Positions 32,076-43,907 of a stretch of DNA of 64,000 nt are shown here, in pieces. This DNA comes from Gari tellinella. Taxonomy: Eukaryota; Mollusca; Bivalvia; Cardiida; Psammobiidae. The position numbers were made by a program, and so were the translations under genes. The notes beneath the pieces are model-generated. The model worked only from the letters and a program-made list of their open reading frames with translations, was not told where the DNA came from and made no database searches. Each line of letters begins with the position of its first letter. Positions within the stretch are counted from its first letter, which is position 1. The stretch covers positions 28,655,550-28,719,549 of the forward strand of contig OV277864.1 in assembly GCA_922989275.2 (NCBI GenBank). Direction: 5' to 3'.

Positions 32076-32381
32076 TATATACATTATATTAAAGCGTTAC
32101 CCTTTTATTTATTGATTTAATACAATACTTAATTTTGCAATATCAGTATAATTTATTCTAATATTGAAAGCGCTTCAGTTTGGAATGATGAACTATTGTA
32201 CTTATTTTTATTTTAAGTTGATATATTGCATACCTTCTACCTTTGCTTTTATACTCGGAAATATCCCGATGTTCTAATTTTACAAGGCATTGTTAACCAA
32301 AGACTTAGCAATTAATACTAAACTATAATAGTTATTGTGCGTTAGAAACTAAATAAAAGTAATATTAATATTTAACCCTTT

Positions 32382-32625
32382 ACCTCATAGCCTATTTCTA
32401 GTTGTGAAGACAGGTGACCACTTAAAGCAGGTTGAAAGTAAAGCAGAATGTGCCTTAAGGCACATTCTGCTTTACTTTCAGCCTGCTTTAAGCTAAAATC
32501 TGCTAGGCTACATAAGATATATGTGTAATGGTAATTGTTCCTGAGGGTATAAACTGGAACTATTTTCTTGAGCGGAGGAATAAATAAAATACGCTAAAAG
32601 TCGCTCCTATTGGGGAAAGGGTTAA
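32382..32625. mobile_element. M-family TTAA element with perfect core II, reference copy
   Basis: TTAACCCTTTACCTCATAGC to CTATTGGGGAAAGGGTTAA. The core is CTTAAAGCAGGTTGAAAGTA / AAGCAGAATGTGCCTTAAGG / CACATTCTGCTTTACTTTCA / GCCTGCTTTAAG. A partial W-like start (TTTAACCCATTTGTGCCTAG) follows near 32664. Confidence 0.92.
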
Positions 32626-33004
32626 GGAATAAAATGTAAAAAAAGAGAAAATAAATGATTGTTTAACCCATTTGTGCCTAGCTATTGCTATAAACTCTGC
32701 ATATGTGCATGCTTGAATATTCCATAATACATAAACAATGGTGTTTTAAATGCGCTGCGGTACTTGTCGTTACAGCAGAGTATTTCCTACGAAATACATG
32801 TAGTAAACTGCGCATACCCTGATGAGGCGACGCAAATCGGGGAGAGATTATAGCAATACCAAGGCATATATGAGTTACTCGTAACTCTTCTTGTCCCGTA
32901 AAACTACTCGATTAATGTTATAAAAAGTATCACATGTACTTAAGCTTAACTGTATACAGATAGATTAGACGAACAACTGTGATGTACACCTGCCTACAAC
33001 ATTG

Positions 33005-33160
33005 TCTATCATTTTCTCTCTGTTTTCTCTCATTTTCTCTCCCTCTCTATATATCTGTCTTCCTCGCTCTGTCTCTCTGTCTGCCTGTTTTTCTAGCTCT
33101 CTCTCTCTAATCTCTTTCCTTCTGTTCTCTCACTCTCTTTTCTCATCCCGAATGTTGATA
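33005..33160. repeat. Pyrimidine-rich (CT)n-like tract
   Basis: Dense CTCTCT/TTCTC runs, for example CTCTCTGTCTGCCTG and AGCTCTCTCTCTCT. The Ser/Leu-rich frame over it is a readout. Confidence 0.85.
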
Positions 33161-33296
33161 TACTCGTCTTGTATACCCCCAGTCAGTACTCTTATAATGT
33201 GTTTTAAGTTCCTTTAAAAAGATATTTCACATTTCTGTGATAGGCTTTGCACTTCACATGCTTAAGTTCTTCTCTTTGTCTACCACTACATCCTTA

Positions 33297-33497
33297 CAGT
33301 CAAATTTGCATTAAGCGACCACTAAATGACGTAGCATTGAGATGCCTAACTAAAAACTAAAAACAGGTGACTACTTAAATAATTCAGAAATCTCCTAATT
33401 GGAGTTTTCAAGTTTTTTTTATTCTACATCAAGCAACCATCCGTATTTAAGACTAAAATAGGTCCCATTGAGTGGTCGCTCAAAACAAGAATGGCTG
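33297..33497. mobile_element. S-family TA element, worn core
   Basis: TA|CAGTCAAATTTGCATTAAGC...GACCACTAAATG to GAGTGGTCGCTCAAAACAAG...ATGGCTG|TA. The centre AGAAATCTCCTAATTGGAGT is a remnant of the core. Confidence 0.78.
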
Positions 33498-33545
33498 TAT
33501 TTCTTTTCCAGAAACAATTCTGATAGTGGCGGCTTATTGTTGTTA

Positions 33546-33791
33546 CAGTGGAGAATCTGTTATTCTTTCCCAATAAACGCGTTTACGCTAAAACTAATAT
33601 TTGCAGTGCAAACAGTTTGGAGCCAGATCAGACGCCGGGTAACCCGGCGTCTGATCAGGCTCCAAACTGTTTGCCACCAAGATAAACAAGAATTATCAGA
33701 ATTGTCCAAAAGTTGTTCTTTTCTACGTTTTAGTGCTTTGCGTTTGCGTACGTTTGCGTTTAAACGGGAAAGAATAACAGATTCGCCACTG
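33546..33791. mobile_element. A-family TA element, near-intact
   Basis: TA|CAGTGGAGAATCTGTTATTC to AATAACAGATTCGCCACTG|TA. Perfect core GAGCCAGATCAGACGCCGGG / TAACCCGGCGTCTGATCAGG. The 119-codon frame across it is a chance opening in a hairpin-rich element. Confidence 0.92.
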
Positions 33792-35827
33792 TACCTTGAC
33801 AAATGTACATTTATAGTCATGCCTTGAAAGCACAGAAAATCCATTAACCCCTTCTGCACATTTGTCTCAGCACGACTATCTCAAAGTCTCAAATTTACTA
33901 AGTATATACAGGTAAACAAGTAACATGCAATTTATGACCTACCTGTGTTTCTCTCAGGTTGTCGAAAATATTTTACAATACATGAACATCTATTCCACGG
34001 ATTTAGAAGTCTCGTTTGCAAGGACAAAACAAAACAAAACTTGTTGGAGTTTAATCCAAATGTTTGGCGCCGAAATGGATGACGCCATCGGAATAGCAAT
34101 GTAGCTGTACTTTGTGCTTTTTTCATATGTAACAACATTTGGTATGAACAAACAGTTTAGATACATGTGTATCTATTATGAAATGTTCCAACAAGCACAT
34201 AGGATGGGGGAAAACCAATGCAATGTATAGGAATAAATAGGTTAATCAGGTGCCCGTTTTCTTTTTCGAATATGTCTAGCATACGTTTGTATTTTTTCCT
34301 AGGGAACATATTCCTCATTGTATTATCTAATAAATATACCAGATGATAAATGTTTATAGTGGTTGGAGATTTAAACATGAATTTTTAGCAGGTGAAGGAA
34401 TAATATATAAGCCATTGTCATGCGAATGTAGCTATTTTGTAAATTCCCATTCTAATTTCTCGTCTAAAACGAAGTCGACAGTCTTAATTTTCTGATATTG
34501 ATTTATGGATTCTGAAAAACGAACATTAAAACATTGTCGTAAACATGGTGTTTATATATGTTAAGCAACTAAAAAGTCAAAACATTTGTGTTATATAAAT
34601 GCGTCAACAATGTGCTTTAATGATGGCCTAAAGAATGAACATTTTCATCGTGAATATTAACATTGAAAATGGCACCAAGGAGTGTTCACCCTGACAACAT
34701 GTAACACACTATTCCATTTATGAATAACCGCCCAAACCTGGTAGATACTCTAAAACTATTTCGAAATGAAATATAAGAAAACCTATAACCCTGGGAATTG
34801 TTTCAAATAACAAATTTTGCCGACGATATCTGCCTAGTGGGATAAAGCTATTGGCAAGGGTGACTACACAGTCGATTTTGTTAACAGGTTGGCTGAAGAC
34901 CACATAGACACCCAATTACTTGTACTCGGTGTCTGGGACCCGCTTCATAAAACTTCGTACGACAGATGTTGTCGTAAGTCAGATAATAAAAGTCTCAATT
35001 ATTATTTATCTCCATCTAATCCTGTCTGAAAAGACGATTCCAAAGAGATGTCACCAAGACAGGATTTGATGGAGAAATCAGAAATTAAATTTATTTAAAG
35101 TTTTGTGCGCGACGTCTTTATTTATCAAACAATAGTGCATGTGAAAGTTTTTATGCAGGGTATATTGTGACGGGGAAATGGTTAAAGAAACTGACAACCT
35201 AGTAAGAAATTTACTAAAATATATTAGACATGTTCATGATAAAAGAAAATAAGATGTCATTGTGCAAAGGGTGTTCAAATATGGTTACTGGATAATGATT
35301 TAGGTGAGTTCGAGTCTCCGAGGTTCGACTTATATGCTGTCAGCGGTGATGCGCCCAGTAAAGAATCAGAAGACGATGGTGTAAGAGAGTATGTTACCTC
35401 TTCATATAAATGTTACATATTATGACTTAGGGTTCCAGATAAGAGTGCGCAAGTCCTTTATTGTCAACTTCTTCTCCATTAGGCCCTCACCAAACCTAAT
35501 CTTGGGACTACTCATTCGCGACGATTCTAATGAGTAATCACATCATAGGGTGTGATGGAGGCATAAGGATGTTAATTTTTAGAATTACACACCTTATCTG
35601 GAGCTAATTTATGTTCCATAAATTCTCAATGATTAGATAGGACTATGCACATAGACCGAGTATTACAAGTTTGTGTTATATATTCAACAGGTTTATTTAC
35701 ATTATTAATTGATTTCAATACATGTTTTATTTCTTTCATTACAGTTTTGCATGAGTTTGTCTAAATGTGTAAATATTATTGTGTAGATGTACTAGGTACA
35801 TTGATATTGAGGATGTTATATATGAAA
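33792..35827. other. Unassigned intronic DNA with one possible L-like element
   Basis: 34932-35116 resembles the L family (GGGACCCGCTTCATAAAACT at the left, TTTAAAGTTTTGTGCGCGAC at the right; an internal pair CATCTAATCCTGTCT / AGACAGGATTTGATG). The rest holds no gene or clear element. Confidence 0.5.
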
Positions 35828-36012
35828 CAGTGTTGCCATTTCTCCGGATTTTTCCGAAATCTTCAGACTTTAATCCTTGCAGATGGTAGCTTAAAGCAGG
35901 CTGAATGTAAAGCAGAATGCACCTTACTTTCAATCTGCTTTAAGTAATCGCGTTTCAAAAATAGATAATTTGGAAATCTTAGGATTTTTCAAGATCAACT
36001 TATGGCAGCCCC
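35828..36012. mobile_element. H-family TA element, shortened core II
   Basis: CAGTGTTGCCATTTCTCCGG to CAACTTATGGCAGCCC. Core CTTAAAGCAGGCTGAATGTA / AAGCAGAATGCACC then CTTACTTTCAATCTGCTTTA; about 20 nt of the right arm is missing. Confidence 0.82.
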
Positions 36013-36464
36013 GATTGAAAACATAATATTGGCTTTAGACATGTATATCTTTTGTCATTTGGATTCAGGTAATGCACTGAATTACTTGTTCGCGAAATTT
36101 AGAAAATTGGCAAATTAATCTATTTATATATTTATTTTTAGCAAAGTTTGAAATGCCCGGTATATTAATAGTTACATATATGAGCATTTTCTGCACTTAA
36201 TATACTTTTTGAATTGATTCCAAAAGTTTTACTATTCCATAAAAAATATTTGTTTATCAATATTAAATGCAGTTTATAAGTGAACATCTCCCATATTACA
36301 TTCATTTACGGCTTGTTTGAACATTGGTAAAGTTCGTTTTGAATGTTTCGTATTTAATTTCAGGTTAACGGTGAGTGATTTTATATTTTACAATAAGTCT
36401 GTTCCTACTTATATTATTAATTTTATCAATTAGATTTTTTAGAAATATTCATTCTCCTTTTATT

Positions 36465-36580
36465 GAGGGAAAGAAAGACAGAGAGAAAGTAAAACGAAAA
36501 GAAAAATATAGAGATAGACACACAGAGAGACAGAAGAGAGCGAATAGCAAGAGGGCGATAGAGAGATAAAGGAAGAGGGA
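36465..36580. repeat. Purine-rich GA tract
   Basis: AAAGAAAGACAGAGAGAAAG and GAGAGACAGAAGAGAGCG-type sequence; the basic frame on the + strand is a readout. Confidence 0.8.
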
Positions 36581-36635
36581 AGACTGCGTAGTAGTTTTCC
36601 CAATCTGTTTTACATTTTAGAGCATTTGTATTTCA

Positions 36636-36839
36636 TTAACTCCTTCATTGCCGAGTACAATAATTATTTGCAAACAGTTTAGATACTGATCGGATGTCGC
36701 GTACCTCGTCGTCTGATCAGGGTTCAAACTATTTGACACTCAATTCAATATTTCGTAAGTCAAAATACCTAAAATTAAAATTTGAGAAATAAAAAGGTCA
36801 ATTTTTAATTTGATGACGTCATTGCAGTGAAGGGGTTAA
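36636..36839. mobile_element. D-family TTAA element with core I and a CRE-like site
   Basis: TTAACTCCTTCATTGCCGAG to TCATTGCAGTGAAGGGGTTAA. Core GTTTAGATACTGATCGGATG / TCGCGTACCTCG / TCGTCTGATCAGGGTTCAAA. Contains GATGACGTCATTG. Confidence 0.83.
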
Positions 36840-37440
36840 GCCTTTTAAGTTCTCTATTGCTTCGAAAATGAATAGAAGTTACACTTTTTATGTTTTTGTA
36901 ACCCACCGGAATTAATTCCGTTTCTAATGTTTTATATACTAATTCTATATCTAATGTGATTGTTACCTTTTCATGTTTTCAATACGTGAACGCCATTTAT
37001 GTCTCTTAAATAAAACGTTGATATAGAAAATGTGCTAAACTGTCAATCTTGAAAAAAGCATATGGCCATTTAAAGGCAGATGCCTGCTTAATACATGATA
37101 AAAGTAAAACAAAACGCCCGTCAAAGCACGGTTTTGTACTATACTACAGCGGTCAGCCATTTTCGTGAAATGACATCCCGTATCAAACCATGTTTTAGCA
37201 TACATGTAGTTTGGAACGGGTCGGTGAAGTGAAAAAGGGCCCCTTCCCCCTTCCATATTGTGACCCAGGGACATTTTTCGACGTAGAAAATTTTGCCTCC
37301 CGGGTCATAATATTTTACCCAATCAGGTCCCATATATATATGTGTTATGAGGGAATAAAATATGTTTAGACTGTTCTAGAAGGAGACATTTTCCACACAC
37401 CGGCAGTTGACTCGAATGGCCGACCGCTCTCCGTACAGTA
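36840..37440. other. Unassigned intronic DNA
   Basis: No recognised element or exon; a slightly more G+C-rich segment at 37200-37330 has no coding pattern that can be supported. Confidence 0.5.
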
Positions 37441-37686
37441 CAGTGGAGAATACGTTATTCTTTCACGTTTAAACGAAACGAAACGCAAACGCAAAACACT
37501 GAAACGTAGAAAAGTGCAACTTTTGGACAATTCTGATAATTCATGTTTATCTTGGTGGCAAACAGTTTGGAGCCTGATCAGACGCCGGGTTGCCCGGCGT
37601 ATGATCTGGCTCCAAACTGTTTGCAGTAGGAATAATAGTTTTAGCGTAACAGCGTTTATTGGGAAAGAATAACGTTTTCTCAAATG
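37441..37686. mobile_element. A-family TA element, near-intact
   Basis: CAGTGGAGAATACGTTATTC to GAATAACGTTTTCTCAAATG. Core GAGCCTGATCAGACGCCGGG / TTGCCCGGCGTATGATCTGG, with one unpaired change in each of two places. Confidence 0.9.
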
Positions 37687-38837
37687 TACTAGTATTGACC
37701 ATCAGTGGCTCGTTCTCATTAGGGGTCATCAACATAACACTAAACTTTGCAGTGTTTGTCTCATAATCGTACAACATACCCTTTCATATTAAATAGCAAA
37801 CAGTATAGACTCTTGTGGTTTTTCTAATGCTTTATTTTGTTGAAGATACGTATCAATAGGTTACAGTTATTGTTGTTGTCATACACATACAATACTAATA
37901 CTGTATAATTTTTTATTTTATACAGTTAAAGTACTACGTTTAATTTATCAGTCTAGAAAAGACTGCGATGTTGTCGTCTGCCTCAATTTTGTATACCAGT
38001 ATTGTAAAATCGTTTCAATGCTACATTAAAGGCAGTATAACAGACGGAATTATGAAACGAATGTCACACAGTTTGGATGGCGATAAGACGCCGTGCATTT
38101 TGTAAATGTATCTCACACGGAACTTTGATTCGCAATACTGGTTTTTTTTTTTCCAAAAAGCCTTGTTCCAACGAACAATTGCCAACAACTTAGAAATCTG
38201 AACTCTTAGAAATAAAGGCAGACAACTTACATATTTTGGTCAGTCGTATGCCATTGGGTAGTCTATCTTGGCACCTGGTTTTACTAGTTATTGAACAAAT
38301 GAGCTTCATCAAGGGACATGTATATGGCTTTTGTACAAAGTAGAACAAGATCAGACTGCACTTTGGAAATGCGGTGTGCATTTTTGGTATACCATCTTGT
38401 GCTTTGTCAGATTCAATGGTATTAAAACTAATTTTATTTGCTTTCAACGTTATAATAGTGTCTGTACTAAATTAAATTTGTACACACTTTTATTTTGTCC
38501 AATTTGGCCTAAAGTCAGTTCGGCTGTATAAATATCGATACCAATATCAAACAGATCATTGGGTCCATATCAGACGCCGAGTAATTCAGTATCTGATCTG
38601 GAGTTAGGCTGTTTGTAATGTTGTTGTTGCTGCTAACGTTTATAGTCCCACATAAGCTTTTTCAGATGCGTCATCCCATTGTCATCAGGCAGGATTAAGA
38701 CAAGGGGCAGCATCATACTTATTGCTGTCTGAACTTTCTGTTTGCAAATGCATTTGCAGTAACCTATATGACAATGACGTTTTAAACAATTATACTCCGG
38801 TCAGTCTGTGTTTCGAACCTATTCGGCTGCTGAGTTA
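37687..38837. other. Unassigned intronic DNA with one core I hairpin
   Basis: 38550-38618 is a core I hairpin (CAAACAGATCATTGGGTCCA, TATCAGACGCCGAGTAATTC, AGTATCTGATCTGGAGTTAG). A second half core lies near 38062. TGTTGTTGCTGCTAACGTTT at 38618 repeats the left arm of the palindrome at 13147. Confidence 0.55.
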
Positions 38838-39083
38838 CAGTGGAGAAGACGTTATTCTTTCCCAATAAACGCGTTTACGCTAAAACTTGTATTTCCATTG
38901 CAAACAATTTTGAGCCAGATAAGACCCGGAGTAACGCCGCCACTGCTCAGACTCCAAACTGTTTGCCACTCAGATTAAAATATATATTCAGAATACTTGT
39001 AGTCAACAAGTTATTGTTTCTACATTTTATTGCATTGTGTTTCGTTTGCGTTTAAACGGGAAAGAGTAACGTCATCTTCACTG
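38838..39083. mobile_element. A-family TA element, worn core I
   Basis: TA|CAGTGGAGAAGACGTTATTC to GAGTAACGTCATCTTCACTG|TA. The core GAGCCAGATAAGACCCGGAG / TAACGCCGCCACTGCTCAGA has lost much pairing while the termini are intact. Confidence 0.87.
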
Positions 39084-39643
39084 TATGCGAGTACAATGAC
39101 GGCAAACCCGAAGAACCCTAGTGACGACTATACTCGTCATTTACAAACTGTTCTTGTGTAGATTACACTTACGGCATATGCAAACAGTTAGTACCCAGGT
39201 CAAAGGGCTCCTATAGGTATGCCATTTTACAGTACGTTAAATAGACAAAGTGGAATACAACTTCATGTACTCTCAAGTTCCATGGGTCATTTACTAAACC
39301 CCCTTCACTGCCTTACCCCGAGTTGAATTCCGCTTAAGCTGGTGCTAGGGGCGTGAGCACTGTTGCATATTTCAGTATTGCTCATGAACAGACTCAATTA
39401 AACCGAGTCTGCAATTTTCAGTATTTGCTTTGTTTTCTGAGCTTTCAAAGGATCTCCCCTTATTTAGATTTCCAAAATTTATTTGCAAACAGTTTGGATT
39501 CTGATCAGACGCCGTCAGGATCAAAACTGTTTGCCACTCATTTCAACATTTCTTAATTCCAAAGATCTGAAATTTAAATTTTAGAAACCAAAGCAGACGA
39601 TTATTGTTTAAAATTGATGACCTCATGGCAGTGAAGTGGTTAA
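39084..39643. mobile_element. C fragment followed by a D element carrying an insertion
   Basis: 39105-39230: inverted C piece (GAACCCTAGTGACGACTATA, TACCCAGGTCAAAGGGCTCC). 39298-39643: D element (AAACCCCCTTCACTGCC to CATGGCAGTGAAGTGGTTAA) with shortened core GTTTGGATTCTGATCAGACG / CCGTCAGGATCAAAACTG and extra sequence at 39320-39480 of unknown origin. Confidence 0.65.
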
Positions 39644-39728
39644 CACGTTGCGAAACTCAACTTGTACTGCAGCTTCGTTTAAAGATGTTAAACTAGTATC
39701 TAATAGTTTGTGTTTTGTTGTATTTTAG

Positions 39729-39844
39729 GTGCAGAGTTTCTTTCGGGGCTGGCTTTGTCGACGGCGATGGAAACAGATTGTAGAGGAATATATCAGGTCT
39801 CCCCATGCAGAAAGTATGAGGAAGAGAAATAGCATCGTCTTTAG
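39729..39844 (+). CDS. RASGRF: RasGRF exon: IQ calmodulin-binding motif and lead into DH domain
   Basis: It begins in phase 0 after GTATTTTAG and encodes [20 protein letters not shown] and then [18 protein letters not shown], ending with two bases (AG) before [20 protein letters not shown] fits the IQ consensus (I/V-Q-x3-R-G-x3-R-x2-W). In RasGRF this motif binds calcium/calmodulin, which couples calcium entry to Ras activation. The stretch [13 protein letters not shown] is characteristic of the family, and its C-terminal part leads into the DH domain. A D-family element begins 31 nt after the donor. This exon alone is close to diagnostic for RasGRF. Confidence 0.97.
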
Positions 39845-39875
39845 GTATTGTAAAGGAATCCCCATTAATACCGTA

Positions 39876-40120
39876 TTAACTCTTTCTCTGCTAAGTTTTA
39901 TCATGAGTAATAACCCTGTTACCGCCAAAATATCGTCTGCATCGGAAGTGTTGTCTGTAATATTTATAAAGTCATCTTTAGGGATGTTTTGACTGAGGAA
40001 ATGTAGAGATGAGTGTCAAATAGTTTGGATCCTGATCAGACGCCGCGTTACGCGGCGTCTGATCAGGATCCAAACTCTTTGCGAAATCGCATTTTGGCGA
40101 TATTACCAGTGAAAGAGTTA
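39876..40120. mobile_element. D-family TTAA element with perfect core I, beside the IQ exon
   Basis: TTAACTCTTTCTCTGCTAAG to TACCAGTGAAAGAGTTAA. Core GTTTGGATCCTGATCAGACG / CCGCGTTACGCGG / CGTCTGATCAGGATCCAAAC. It starts 31 nt after the last exon base (39844). Confidence 0.88.
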
Positions 40121-40624
40121 AAGAGAGAGAGTCATATTCTTGTACAATCGCGGAGTTATCGCCCCTTTCGATTATATTTGACATTTTGAATGTAGTACAT
40201 GATTTTCAAACCAGATATTTTCTAAAGTTCTTCTTTAAAAGGATATGGGCGGCAAACAGAGTGTATCCTACTGAGACGCCACCTTGTTCAAGAAGATAAT
40301 AGCTTAAAGAAGAATTGCATCAAACGTCTATTTAGGAGCTTTCTGCTTTACTTTAACCCAGCCTTAAGCAGTAACTTAACCTAAAAGCAACCCCTCGTTT
40401 AGGTGATAATAATGGTAACCCGTCCTAAACTTTTCACCGACAAAGCTATGTAAAGTCGACGTTACAGACCGTTTGAGTCCAAACTGCTTGACACTCGTAC
40501 CGATATTGCTTTAAATAATAGTTTTAGGCATCATTTTAAAGGAGAAAATGTAATGACTGTAGAATGGTTTATTTATAAAGCAGACAATAACATTTGACAA
40601 AAGGTTAAAGTTGTAACATAGTTA

Positions 40625-40672
40625 TAGTGGAGAAGACGTTCTTCTTTACAAATAAAAACGCTTTCTTCACTG
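40625..40672. mobile_element. 48-bp internally deleted A-family element
   Basis: TAGTGGAGAAGACGTTCTTC at the left runs almost directly into AACGCTTTCTTCACTG at the right, leaving two terminal repeats and no core. Confidence 0.72.
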
Positions 40673-40782
40673 TCATATTGATGATGAGATAACAACGTTT
40701 AAACGCTCCATCTCATGTTCTGGCAAAAAGATTGCACCAGAACCATTTCACTTGTTTTCAGTATTGAGAACATATATGGGTG

Positions 40783-40833
40783 CTTAAAGCAGGCTGAAAG
40801 TAAGGTAGAATTACTTTCTAACTGCTTTAAGCT
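40783..40833. repeat. Shortened core II hairpin
   Basis: GCTTAAAGCAGGCTGAAAGT / AAGGTAGAAT / TACTTTCTAACTGCTTTAAG. Ends of an M element are not clear. Another worn core II lies at 40300-40375. Confidence 0.7.
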
Positions 40834-40945
40834 TTAGTTATTTTGCATCGCCCCATGGAAGTGAAATGAGGGTGAACGGTATGTTAAATAATGATTGTTT
40901 TCATTACTGGAAATGAATGCCATTGTATTTTTTTATCATTCGTAG

Positions 40946-41083
40946 CATGGTTGAGTGTGAAGAAGAATATAACCAACAACTGTCTACCCTGGTCACGTGC
41001 TTTCTACGACCAATGAGAATGGCTGCAAGCTCAAAGAAACCGCCAATCACTCACGAAGATGTTAACTCTGTGTTTTTAAATAG
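40946..41083 (+). CDS. RASGRF: RasGRF exon: start of DH (RhoGEF) domain
   Basis: The first base completes the Ser codon (AG+C), then 45 codons follow: [38 protein letters not shown] and VNSVFLN, ending with AG before GTACGG. The [10 protein letters not shown] segment is conserved region 1 of a Dbl-homology domain, where the Glu contacts the Rho-family GTPase switch region; [15 protein letters not shown] is a RasGRF-specific continuation. In vertebrate RasGRF the DH domain acts with the second PH domain in Rac activation and in oligomerisation. The acceptor is ATTCGTAG. Phase matches the exon at 44177. Confidence 0.97.
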
Positions 41084-42478
41084 GTACGGTATTTTGGTGT
41101 ATTTGAATGGCTATGGTATTTCATATATTCCAGTAGGTATAGTATTTCAATACCAACATTATTTCATGGTTGTTTTCCTATCTAAGTCAGCACAGTAATT
41201 TTACCTGGTATAAAACAATAACCCGAGCATACGCCCGAGACACTCTATAAGAATCCGAGACACTCTTAAATCTTGATGTGCATTGCAAGCATATCAGACA
41301 CGATGTGGTAACCGGTCTGATCAGGTTCCAAGCTGTTTGCCACTCAGATTAAAATAAATGGTGACCGTTTTTAAATTGACATGTACTTGCAGATTCCATC
41401 AGTTTGGGGCATTGTGGTTGTGTAACTTGGGTTTAGTTTTGTTTAACTCTTTCTGTGATATGACCTTCACAAAATTGCAACAGATATCATTTTTTTCAAT
41501 ATGTCTAAAACTATATATGGCATATAAGGTTCACATTTTCAACCAAAAGATGCTTAAATAGCGTCTGACTGAACATGTCAGGTGGAGACCTGTGTGTGCT
41601 GTTTATTGCCAAGCAAATGACATAAATTCATAAACTAAGGTAAGATTTCATATGTTTTATCATTCAATTGTTAGGTCTATATAAAAAGCCTTTGGCATAC
41701 AAGGTATATGTATATGTATAGACATTGTAAACATGTCCAAAAGAACACAATTGTTGTAAAACTACAGTGTACGTCATGAGTTTCCGCGGATGATGAACAA
41801 CGCACTAGAATGAATAAATTTGAAGGACAGTTATAAAACACCTTTATTACTCATTCCGCATTGATAATAAATATACAAGATATGCCAAAAACACATGACA
41901 AATCTTTTGAAAAGATATGCACATATGAGTAAATGTGACTAGATCTATTACTATGGAAGGTTCTTTTGTTCAAAATTGACAAAGATTTATTTTGTTGTTG
42001 TAGAATGGACTAATCTATTGTCTGCATCAAAGATCAGTGAAAAGTTGTTGTGTTTTAAACATTTTGTTTCCTTTTATAGATTTAAGACATAATGGAACAA
42101 CTTGTTTCCTGTGAAAATGTTTCTTTTGAAATTTTTAAGATTAATATTGAAGATATCAAATTTGAACATATATATTAACTTCTTGTTTTTGGTTTGCTTA
42201 AAGCAAACACTCAATTGATTTTGAACGAAGATATCATAAGTTTGTTTCTTTAAATAAATAGGGTGCCACCTTATATTAACTTAACTGATCAACAGATTTA
42301 GCATAACAACTAATATAATTAGTAGGTGGGGTGAACCAACCTTGCAAAACCTTGACACAAGATATCTATAGATGCAAAACCTTGTATCACAAAATCAAAA
42401 GTAAAGCAAAGGTTATCATTTATTATGGTACTAATTAGGCCAAAAGTGCTGCATTCTTGCAACTTAAAGCATACTTTA
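41084..42478. other. Intron without recognised structure, one A fragment
   Basis: 41285-41360 is an A fragment (TAACCGGTCTGATCAGGTTC, CACTCAGATTAAAATAAATG). The remainder is A+T-rich. No exon is needed here: phases of 41083 and 44177 match. Confidence 0.55.
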
Positions 42479-42616
42479 CAATAAAACCCTCTATAATGAC
42501 CACTGAATTTCGTTAACTTTAGGTTGTTTAAGGTAGGTTTCTGCTTTAAGCTGTTATCTGTCTTTATACAATCAATTAGCATTCATTTTAGTGGGCATAA
42601 ATGAGGGTTTTTACTG
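42479..42616. mobile_element. P-family TA element with most of the core deleted
   Basis: CAATAAAACCCTCTATAATG...ACCACTGAA to CATTTTAGTGGGCATAAATG...AGGGTTTTTACTG|TA. Only TTTCTGCTTTAAGCTGTTAT remains of the core. Confidence 0.78.
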
Positions 42617-42952
42617 TACATAAAATGTCTAGGAGATGGACATTAGTTTAGTAAGAATGGTTACCACTTTCCCTTCAAATAGTTTGTTTGACTATAGTTT
42701 GTTTGACTTTTTGTACTTTAAATTATAATACTCTATAAATATTAAATAATTTATGGTAAATTATTTCTGTGGCAATTAGTTGAAGATTAGTTTGATATTT
42801 TTCATAGAATGACTGGACTTAATTATTAGATAACTGTCAAACAGAAAACTAGTAGTACTAGATCTAATACATCATTTTTACAGGCCATGGCAGGACATGG
42901 TGTAATGACCATTACTTCCTCTTTATATCCATGTAGTTGTGTCAGTCATCTC

Positions 42953-43190
42953 TTAACCCATTACCCCATAAATACCCCTTTTTACGCCTTTAATTTATTT
43001 ATCAACTGAAGATAAAAATGGTAATTTATACAGTCATACTTATATACTATTAGAAAAAGTCTATATATCCTTAAAGCAGGCTGAAAGTAAAGCAGAATGT
43101 GCCTTAAGGCACATTCTGCTTTACTTTCAACCTGCTTTAAGTGGTTACCTATCTTCAATATTAGAAACAGGCTATGGGGTAATGAGTTAA
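42953..43190 (-). mobile_element. M-family TTAA element (reverse orientation), perfect core II
   Basis: TTAACCCATTACCCCATAAA to GGCTATGGGGTAATGAGTTAA. Core CTTAAAGCAGGCTGAAAGTA / AAGCAGAATGTGCCTTAAGG / CACATTCTGCTTTACTTTCA / ACCTGCTTTAAG. Confidence 0.92.
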
Positions 43191-43907
43191 TATTATTCAA
43201 TCCAAAGCATTTGTTTTGGCAGAATATCTATTTGACTTTCAATAATCAGCCAAGTCAACACAGTTGTCCTTTCCACACTTTTGACCTTCAAGTAGATAAT
43301 ATATATTCCAATCTATTGAAACTTTATAAACATTCATACTGGCAAAATTTCTGATTCAATTGAAAAAAAATTAAGAATTTTATTGCAACAGTATCTATAT
43401 AGAGTTATGGTCCTTGACATGTTGATGCTTGCTGAAATGTAATAGTTTGTCTGATTGCTACAGTTACTATGAATGTACAACCAATAAGTTGCTGATATTT
43501 TAACCCTTATCATGCTAAGCCTGTTTTGATATTAGTTGCTCACACTCGTATTCAACTTTTCTTCTCTTGAAAAAAGATAACCCCAACCCCCTTCCCCTCA
43601 TTTTGAGTTGGTTTTTTTTGCAGACAATATATTTGAAGCATGTGACATGATAAGGGTATTCTGTTCATAAGCTGATTTGTTCAATTAAGCACTTTAATCT
43701 ATTAATCCATTGGCCCCTAAGAATGCATAATTATGCAGACTAAATACAAGCAGTGAAAAGTACATAATATAATAAGTTCCTATAGGTTACCTGTCTGATC
43801 AGGAATTGTACTGTTTGTCATGTTTTGCAATATATTGCAAAAAGCAGTCAAACATTGGTGTTCAAGTCACTAGATTTAATTGGAAACTGGAATTGTTTGT
43901 TAAAAGT

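Noticed and set aside
33468..33827. 119-codon open frame on the + strand
   Set aside because: It lies almost wholly on an A-family element; the same peptide pattern recurs wherever A copies occur (for example 63028-63360, 37366-37683), so it is a chance frame in a hairpin element.
41390..41460. Candidate DH exon after TACTTGCAG (reading FHQFGALW)
   Set aside because: It does not continue the DH sequence, and the 80-nt exon at 44177 fits phase and homology on both sides.
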